In this document: positions 57,302 to 64,000 of the stretch, piece by piece | Position numbering within the stretch: position 1 is the stretch's first letter | Layout of the letters: each line of letters begins with the position of its first letter | Origin: Diadophis punctatus similis | Lineage: Eukaryota; Chordata; Lepidosauria; Squamata; Dipsadidae | Assembly (NCBI GenBank): GCA_023053685.1 | Contig: JALIGW010000016.1 | Location: forward strand, 10,105,001-10,169,000 | Direction of reading: 5' to 3' | Length of the DNA: 64,000 nucleotides | Notes under the pieces: generated by a model | Databases searched by the model: none | Told to the model about the DNA's origin: nothing | Seen by the model: the letters and a program-made list of their open reading frames with translations, nothing else | Program-made: the position numbers and the translations under genes

Positions 57302-57353
57302 ACGGGAGTTGGGCGGCATATAAGAGCGAATAAATAAATAAATAAATAAATAA

Positions 57354-57392
<39 letters not shown>

Positions 57393-57395
57393 ATC
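57302..57395 (+). repeat. LINE-like 3' end with (AAAT)n tail
   Basis: GGGAGTTGGGCGGCATATAAG followed by about 20 AAAT units with one AAT slip. Confidence 0.6.
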
Positions 57396-57427
57396 TTCAT
57401 TACTTGGCTGAGGTTATTGTGCTAAAG

Positions 57428-57642
57428 GTAAGCCGAGGTGGCACAATGGTTAGAGTGCAGTACTGCAGGCTACTTCAGCTGACTGCTAGCTGCAGTTCGG
57501 CAGTTCAAATCTCACCGGCTCAAGGTTGACTCAGCCTTCCATCCTTCCGAGGTTGGTAAAATGAGGACCCAGATTGTTGGGGGCAATAGGCTGACTCTGT
57601 AAATGGCTTAGAGAGGGCTGTAAAAGCACTATGAAGCGGTAT
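57428..57642 (+). mobile_element. tRNA-derived SINE, interrupted at its tail
   Basis: AGCCGAGGTGGCACAATGGTT head and GGTTGGTAAAATGAGGACCC core; its AGCGGTAT tail is cut by the element starting at 57643. Confidence 0.85.
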
Positions 57643-58200
57643 CAGGGGTGGGTTCCTCCTGGTTCGGACTGGTTTGCCCAAACCAGTAGTGACCTGCTGG
57701 TGATGTCATGATGAGATCACCAAACCGGATTGATCGGTGCTGCCATCTTTTTTTTAAAAAAAATTGATTATTTAAAAAAAAATTGGGGGTATTTTTGCAC
57801 TGCGCAAAATTTTTTTCCGGGCCAGGAGCAGAAGCCACTTCTTCGCAACAGCTGAGGACAGAATACTTCGTTCAGGAGCAATGCCGAGGAAGGTGGCCGG
57901 GTAGGAGGGAGGCATAGCCCAAGCTCTCTGGGATGGGTAAACAAGTGAGGGGAGGCAAAGGGGAGTGAACTCAGTCCCCCCACATGTTGCATCCCCCTCC
58001 CAGCCTTCGCCCATGCCTCCATGCCACCAGCATCTCCTGAAGCCGCTGCTGTTGGAGCCGCGACAGGGGGCAGCCCAGTAAGCTGGGTGCCCAAAAATGG
58101 CGTGGAGGCTCCCTGCAGTTCCTCGGCTTATCTTGGCTGCAGCTGAGCCCGCTGCCATGAGCCGGCAGATGGAGGCACCCCTCCCCAGCCAGATCATTCC
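57643..58200. mobile_element. hAT-like MITE, GGTGGGTT group, left end; right end not found
   Basis: CAGGGGTGGGTTCCTCCTGG, CGGACTGGTTTGCCC. The matching right end and second AGCGGTAT were not seen, so the boundary is approximate and the rest of this GC-richer block is unclassified. Confidence 0.5.
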
Positions 58201-58207
58201 GGATTTG

Positions 58208-58500
58208 ACTTAGAGGAAAGCGCAGCTCATGGCTGCTACATTTCACTGTGCTGCGCCAAACGATTTCCCATAAAGAGCAACAAAGGAGAGAAACAGCCGC
58301 TGACCTGGAGAACACGTGGACTGGAGCAGCTCTGTGTGCTCTCCACTGGCTGTTTCTTCCCCTTCACTGTTTTTGCTAGGAAACTTCGTGCAGCACAGCG
58401 AAATGTAGAAGCCATGAGCTACGCTTTTTCCAAGTCTCATCTGGAAAGCTCTGTGCAGAGAGAAGCACCTGTTTCCCTCTGCCACCCACAGCGCTTAGAG
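58208..58500. repeat. local duplication unit A with internal inverted repeat
   Basis: GAGGAAAGCGCAGCTCATGG... is repeated directly at 58927-59090. The start also recurs inverted at about 58381-58425 (GCAGCACAGCGAAATGTAGA), so the unit can fold back. Confidence 0.75.
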
Positions 58501-58924
58501 CAGTGATGGCGAACCTTTTTTTCCTCGGGTGCCGAAATAACGCGCGCGCGCGCTATCGCATGCACATGTGTGCCCACACCCATAATTCAAAGCCCCCCAC
58601 TCACCCCACCTCCCTGCACATGCGTGCGTGACATCCTCCACTCCCCCATTTCCCGACTTCCAGTGGGCCCAGTAGGCCCGTTTTTTGCCCTCCCCAGGCT
58701 CCAGAGGCTTTCTTGGAGTTTGGGGAGGGCAAAACGTTCCCCCTGCCACCCCGGAGGCCCTCCGGAGGCTGAAATCACCCTCTCAGAGCCTCCGCGTGAG
58801 CCAAAAATCAGCTGGCAGGCACGCACATGCGCGCTGGAGCTGAGCTAGGGCAACAGCTTGCGTGCCGGCAGATATGGCTCTGCGTGCCACCTGTGGCACC
58901 TGTGTCATAGGTTCGCCATCACTG
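58501..58924. mobile_element. hAT-like MITE, GGCGAACC group
   Basis: CAGTGATGGCGAACC / GGTTCGCCATCACTG; perfect duplication GCTTAGAG (58493-58500, 58925-58932). It sits exactly at the border of the two duplicate units. Confidence 0.88.
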
Positions 58925-59090
58925 GCTTAGAGGAAAGCGCGGCTCATGGCTGCTACATTTCACTGTGCTGCGCCAAACTATTTCCCATAAAGAGCAAAGA
59001 AGGAGAGAGAAAGCCGCTGACCTGGAGAACACATGGACTGGAGCCGCTCTGTGGGCTCTCCACTGGCTGTTTCTTCCCCTTCACTGTTTC
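58925..59090. repeat. local duplication unit A', direct copy
   Basis: Matches 58210-58370 over about 160 bp with roughly 10 differences, then diverges. Confidence 0.75.
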
Positions 59091-59322
59091 ACATCGCAAG
59101 AGGAGAGTGGCTGCTGCCCCTTAGCTCAGGAGCCAGCCGGGAGCAAGCCGTATTTTATTTATTCCTTTGCTTTGACATTTAGTTTTACAATGTACAGTTT
59201 CTTATAGAAGTCTACAAGGATACTTACTTCTTTTCAAATGATCCAAATTTGGTCACAATTAGAATAGGGTCTTTGAAATGTATGAATCTGTCTGGATATT
59301 AGAGTCAGTAGACAAGGTATAG

Positions 59323-59570
59323 GAGCCGAGGTGGCGCAGTGGTTAAAAGCAGCACTGCAACCTACTTCAGCTGACTGCTAGTTCAGCAGTTCAGCTGTTA
59401 AAATCTCACCAGGCTCAAGGTTGACTCAGCCTTCCATCCTTCCGAGGTGGGTAAAATGAGGACCCAGATTGTTGGGGGCAATATGCTGAACTCTGTAAAC
59501 CGCTTAGAGAGGGCTGTAAAGCACTATGAAGCGGTATATAAGTCTAAGTGCTATTGCTATTGCTATTACT
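59323..59570 (+). mobile_element. tRNA-derived SINE, best copy
   Basis: AGCCGAGGTGGCGCAGTGGTT (A box), core CTCAAGGTTGACTCAGCC and GGACCCAGATTGTTGGGGGC, tail GCGGTATATAAGTCTAAGTG then ATTGCT repeats. It serves as the reference for the other seven copies in the window. Confidence 0.87.
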
Positions 59571-60017
59571 TTAAGAACTTCCTTTTTTCCCCCTGAAACA
59601 GGAACCATGGAGATGCTACTTCAGAAGCTGTTCTCAGCCCCATATTTTATTCTTTCAGGAAATAGAACCAAGATCTCTTTTCTATCGCTCACAAATATCC
59701 GTACTTTAACTGTTCTAACTGTTCTGATCCAATTTTAATTCTGCATTTTATTATTTTAGTTTTAGCTACCATAAATGCTTTCAAAGCCACAACAACACAC
59801 AACAACACACACAGAGATTCCATAATGCAAATCCTATGCTTAGGTATTTGCATCTCAGCGTCAAATGCAAGGCAAAATGCAGCAGTTGCAATATTTCCAT
59901 TATGAGGTTATGAAATTCTATCATTCTTCATACACTGGGATGAGAGACCACACATAAAATAAATAAATAATGCATCAGTTACATTTATTACGGTGGGTCT
60001 ACTCATGGCCAGCTTAC
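59571..60017. other. no gene seen
   Basis: Nothing recognised. Confidence 0.45.
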
Positions 60018-60025
60018 ATCTAGAC

Positions 60026-60149
60026 CAGGGCTGTCAAACTCACGGTCCGCGGGCTGGATGTGTCACTTGCTGGCCACGCCCCTGCCCGGTTTAGCAAAGT
60101 CCGGATATGTCATGCGACGCTGCCGTGACGACGCGAGTTTGACACCCTG
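60026..60149. mobile_element. hAT-like MITE, GTCAAAC group
   Basis: CAGGGCTGTCAAACTCACGG / GCGAGTTTGACACCCTG; duplication ATCTAGAC / GTCTAGAC. Confidence 0.8.
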
Positions 60150-60205
60150 GTCTAGACCATCTCGCTAATATTACTAACTTCTGATCTGAGCCATTGTTCT
60201 ACTCC

Positions 60206-60410
60206 AGGGGTGTCAAACTCGATTTCATTGAGAGCCGCATCAGGGTTGCGTTTGACCTTGGAGGGGTTGAGGGGCGTGGCCAGGGTGGGTGTGGCCATCT
60301 TGACATCACTCGTGTTGGTGCCTGTGGCGGCCTGAGCACTCTGCCAGCAAAAACGGGATCCCAAGCTCCTTTTTGGCTGGGATGGCCTCCTGCAACCCTC
60401 TGCTAGCATC
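60206..60410. mobile_element. hAT-like MITE, GTCAAAC group, one end lost
   Basis: CAGGGGTGTCAAACTCGATT start; the inside has GGCTGGGATGGCCTCCTGCA, a single inverted unit of the 82-bp repeat seen at 47843-48530. Confidence 0.7.
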
Positions 60411-60414
60411 ATAT

Positions 60415-60459
60415 AAATTTGATAACTAACTAACAGTAACAGTAAAGGCAGTTTCTTAT

Positions 60460-60499
<40 letters not shown>

Positions 60500-61560
60500 A
60501 CATAATCATCCTCATCATCATTATTTATCCACTGCTGGATGAAGGCTTCTTCTTACATGTAGATCTTATTATTTCAATTTTTTATAATTCTATGATAATA
60601 AAATCTATAATCATGCTATTAACATATTCCTCTGTATCTTAAATCCTTATTTTTCAAAGGGATGTAATTCTATACATTTTATACCAGTCTACGACCACAG
60701 TTTGTCTGACAAATCCAGCAGAGATCCATGTATATGGATCTTTGGCAAGACCTGTGGGCCTTGTGTGAAGTAATCAGTGATGGCTTGAAAAATTACTCCT
60801 TGTGTGTTGCGCTGGTATATTTATGGGATCAATAAAAATGATTCTCACTTAAAAAATAATGGTTAAAAAAAGCCAGTTCTTTCTCACTGCCTTTACTTTT
60901 TTTCAAGAGAACCTTCTTAGATGCGTGGGTGTCTGTCATATCAGCCGAGAAAGAAAAATGAGAGAACAAAGCGGTGATTATTTCTTTTGAACACTTTGAA
61001 GCTTCTCAAGCAACAACACCCAAGATCCCTTTTGTGCATGTGCATTTGTGTCAGCCTATTTATCTGCAGTTTGTTTTACAGAAATGAACTATCACACCAT
61101 GGTTTCTTCCTCATTTCTGACACATATTTTTTTTACACTCAAACAGATCCAGTTCCATTTTATCATTAGTGCAGTAAACGATTAGCACTGATCTTTTATA
61201 CTTGGAAGCTTACTCCTCGGAATAAATTCTACACATTAGAGAAATTAATAGAATTTGAAGCAAGCCTGCTGCATTCATATGTTCTCATTTTTTATTGTCC
61301 CATATTTGACAGTGGGTAATGATTCACAATAAGCTAAGTACTAATGTGTCTGACAAAAGCAGATTAATTTGATAATACTATTGACTTGCGTTAAGATACA
61401 TATTGTTGTATCAGATCAGACAGTCATGGGCAGAATCAATACTGCTTTTTTTTTGCTGAGTAGGGCCATTGGTCTATGAAGCACGCATTCTCTAACTAGG
61501 CTGATATATACCAATCCATTGCTACTTGAGTTTGTTTTAAGTTAGTTTTTCTCCAACAGC
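60415..61560. other. no gene seen; (ATC)n at 60461-60510
   Basis: An ATC microsatellite of about 14 units; otherwise unrecognised. Confidence 0.5.
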
Positions 61561-61561
61561 T

Positions 61562-61625
61562 ACAGGTAGGTCCTTGATTTGCAACCATAATTGAGCACAA
61601 AATTAGGAGCCATAAGTTGTGGTTG
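61562..61625. mobile_element. left end of ACAGGTAG-type DNA element, cut by CR1
   Basis: TACAGGTAGGTCCTTGATTT and ACCATAATTGAGC. Related sequence resumes after the CR1 at about 62412 (AGTAATCATTAAGTGAAC). Confidence 0.5.
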
Positions 61626-61626
61626 T

Positions 61627-61773
<147 letters not shown>

Positions 61774-62411
61774 GAGTTGGAAGGGACCTTGGAGGTCTTC
61801 TAGTCCAATCCCCTGCTTAGGCAGGAAACCCTACATCACTTCAGTCAAATGGTTATCCAACATCTTCTTAAAAACTTCCAGTGTTGGAGCATTCCCAACT
61901 TCTGGAGGCAAGCTGTTCCACTGATTAATTGTTCTAACTGTCAGGAAATTTCTCCTTAGTTCTAAGTTGCTTCTCTCCTTGATTAGTTTCCACCCATTGC
62001 TTCTTGTTGTACTCTCAGGTGCTTTGGAGAATAGTTTGACTCCTTTTTCTTTGTGGCAACCCCTGAGATATTGGAACACTGCTATCATGTCTCCCCTAGT
62101 CCTTCTTTTCATCAAACTAGACATACCCAGTTCCTGCAACCGTTCTTCATATGTTTTAGCCTCCAGTCCCCTAATCATCTTTGTTGCTCTTCTCTGTACT
62201 CTTTCAAGAGTCTCAACATCTTTTTTACATCATGGTGACCAAAACTGAATGCAGTATTCCAAGTGTGGCCATACCAAGGCATTATAAAGTGGTATTAACA
62301 CTTCACGTGATCTTGAGTCTATCCCTCTGTTAATGCAGCCTAGAACTGTGTTGGCTTTTTTGGCAGCTGCTGCACACTGCTGGCTCATATTTAAATGGTT
62401 GTCCACTAGGT
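61774..62411 (-). mobile_element. CR1 LINE 3' part
   Basis: The minus-strand ORF 62178-61831 is the ORF2 C terminus (MIRGLEAKTYEERLQELGMS, RGDMIAVFQYLRGCH, INQWNSLPPEVG), intact over 115 codons. 5' truncated at about 62411. Confidence 0.87.
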
Positions 62412-63117
62412 TGAGGCATCACATGACTGGTGCTAAATTTTGGGTGGTTTTTTTGCAGTAATCATTAAGTGAACATTGCTCTTATTAAGCAAATCCATTT
62501 TACCCAATGGACATTTTTTGCTGGCAACGGGAAGTAAATACCAAAAATAGGCAAAAACCATTAGAAAAACAGTCATGTGACCATGTGACACTGCAAATAG
62601 TTGTAAAGTTGAGCAGGTTGCCAAGTGCCCAAATTGCAATTATGTGACTATGGGGCAAAAAATGGGGGGGACAACTCACCATGGCCAACTCTCTGCTGCC
62701 AAATTGCCATGGTCAACTGTTCACGGCCAACTGTCCATAGCCAGCTCAGTACAGGGCAACTCACCATGGACAACTCACTGTGGGACAGCTTCCCATGGGA
62801 CAATTCAACAACTCAGTTTAATTATTTTAAAATAATTTAAAAAATATTTTAATTTTTGTCATTCACATTTCATTTTATCCCTCCTTTTGCATTCTTTCTT
62901 TAATGATTCTCTTCCACCATTTCATCGATGTTAGGTAAGTCTTGTCCTAGGCTGAGTTGTATGGCGAGTTGGTTGCAGTGAGTTCGCCGGGGCGAGTTGT
63001 CCTAAACTCTGTATGTAAAGCCATTGGAATTTCAAAATTGGGTCATTAAGTAGCATTGGGTTGTCGATTGTAACTTCAAATGGTCAAGAAATGAATGGTC
63101 ATAGCTGAAGGATTATC
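62412..63117. mobile_element. remainder of ACAGGTAG-type element with a possible nested element
   Basis: CATGTGACCATGTGACACTGC and related tracts resemble 42178-42570. Within it, 62669-63002 has GGACAACTC / GAGTTGTCC ends and repeated CCAACTC motifs, possibly another insertion. Confidence 0.4.
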
Positions 63118-63261
63118 TATAAGCACAAATGAAAATTTGAAATTGTCCATCAAATTCATAGGCAAGGTAAGAGGATAAATGATTTATTAAAGGTAGAATT
63201 CTCTCTTACTCATGAGAGTAGAATAGTTACTGAAAAGGTCCATTGGTGGGACTCTCTACCT

Positions 63262-63481
63262 CAGTGGTTCCCAACCTTTTTTTGGCCATGCCCCACCTAA
63301 GCATCTGTAAAATTCTGATGCCCCCCCGTGACATATAATTCTTACTATTCAAAAAGTGAACTCTTACTCATGCGGAGGAAGCCTAAAAGGCCATTAACTT
63401 GGCTTAAACAAGGTTTTGATTGCCCCCATTAAAAATCAAATCCCCCCCCGTGGGGCGTGGGTCCCACGTTGGGAACCACTG
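63262..63481. mobile_element. hAT-like MITE, TTCCCAACC group
   Basis: CAGTGGTTCCCAACCTTTTT / CGTTGGGAACCACTG; perfect duplication CTCTACCT (63254-63261, 63482-63489). Confidence 0.87.
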
Positions 63482-63547
63482 CTCTACCTGATGTCTTCTT
63501 TATTTATCCAATGGGAGAGATTTCAGACCTGTGTAATCTGAATACAG

Positions 63548-63617
63548 AATAAAAGAGTTGGAAGGGACTTTGGAGGTCTTTTAATCCAACCCCTTACCCA
63601 AGCAGAAGACCCTATAC
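63548..63617 (-). mobile_element. CR1 LINE 3' end scrap
   Basis: AAGAGTTGGAAGGGACTTTGG then CCAACCCC and CCCTATACC; cut by the next element. Confidence 0.75.
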
Positions 63618-63860
63618 CCGTGATGGCGAACCTGTTAGCGACTGAGGGCCCAAACTGCAACCCAAAACCCACTTATTTATCACAAAGTGCCAACAAGGCA
63701 ATTTAACCTGAATAATGAGGTTTTACTACCTAAAATAATGATAAACAATGCAGAGTTCAGCTAATTGTTCTAAGAAAAATGTGATGAATGCACTTTTATG
63801 CCCCTTCATTTTTTTCTGCTTTTGAAATATTATGTTTAGCAATAATAAAAAAGAAAAACT
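63618..63860. mobile_element. hAT-like element (OC1-like), left part
   Basis: CCGTGATGGCGAACCTGTTA, GGGCCCAAACTGCAACCC, CACTTATTTATCACAAAGTG. Recalled as the OC1-type hAT family of tetrapods. The right end is not within the window. Confidence 0.6.
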
Positions 63861-63884
63861 TGTAATATAATTTCTCTTTTTCCC

Positions 63885-63925
63885 CACTCTCTCTCTTCCC
63901 CATCTCTCGTTCCCTCTCTTTTCCT

Positions 63926-63956
<31 letters not shown>

Positions 63957-64000
63957 CACCTCTTCTTTCCCTCCCTCTCTCTCTCTTTCCTTCCCTCTCT
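63885..64000. repeat. TC-rich microsatellite running off the window
   Basis: TCTC, TTCC and CCCTCT runs to the last base. Confidence 0.9.

Noticed and set aside
59323..59400. tRNA gene suggested by A and B boxes
   Set aside because: The cloverleaf is not intact and the sequence continues into a SINE body repeated eight times in the window.

Overview
The window is repeat-dense vertebrate DNA with no recognisable host gene. It most likely comes from a squamate reptile, and an advanced snake is the best guess. The evidence is LINE 3' ends that run into (TTCTA)n/(AATAG)n microsatellites, several CR1 and L2 fragments, a Bov-B-tailed (Sauria-type) SINE, a 5S-derived SINE, long GATA (Bkm-like) arrays and many short hAT-type DNA elements. 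The organism call rests on recalled repeat families, not on a search.

Region 300-12167 is one DIRS-type (tyrosine-recombinase) retrotransposon with all its diagnostic parts: inverted terminal repeats, a Gag-like ORF1, a reverse transcriptase/RNase H/methyltransferase-like ORF2, a tyrosine recombinase, and an internal complementary region (11743-11839) that joins the complements of both termini. Its reverse transcriptase frame is split at 3973 by a full-length Ty3/gypsy chromovirus of the sushi type on the minus strand (3974-9751). That element has 677-bp LTRs differing at one visible base, gag with a CCHC knuckle, a G GGA AAC slippery heptamer at the gag-pol junction, protease, RT, RNase H, DD35E integrase and a chromodomain. 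It also has an 11-nt self-priming pair: the predicted transcript start matches the complement of the PBS. Each element carries one or two in-frame stops in otherwise open frames (7761, 9820, 11436), so both copies are probably dead but young.

From 12168 to 64000 the sequence is AT-rich intergenic DNA loaded with LINE 3' ends (CR1, a second CR1/Jockey-like family, L2, snake1-like), tRNA-derived and 5S-derived SINEs, microsatellites, and about two dozen short terminal-inverted-repeat elements. At least sixteen of the short elements still show 8-bp target duplications. They nest in each other and in the LINEs: a CR1 holding an element that holds another at 49.9-51.1 kb, a stack of three sharing one target octamer at 14.5-15.6 kb, and one whose interior expanded into an 82-bp tandem array at 47.8-48.7 kb.

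The most informative result beyond annotation is that the hAT-like elements sort into two groups by target site. Elements with TIRs such as CAGGGGTGTCAAAC, CAGTGATGGCGAACC or CAGTGGTTCCCAACC have nnnTAnnn duplications in every readable case, while the CAGNGGTGGGTT group never does.
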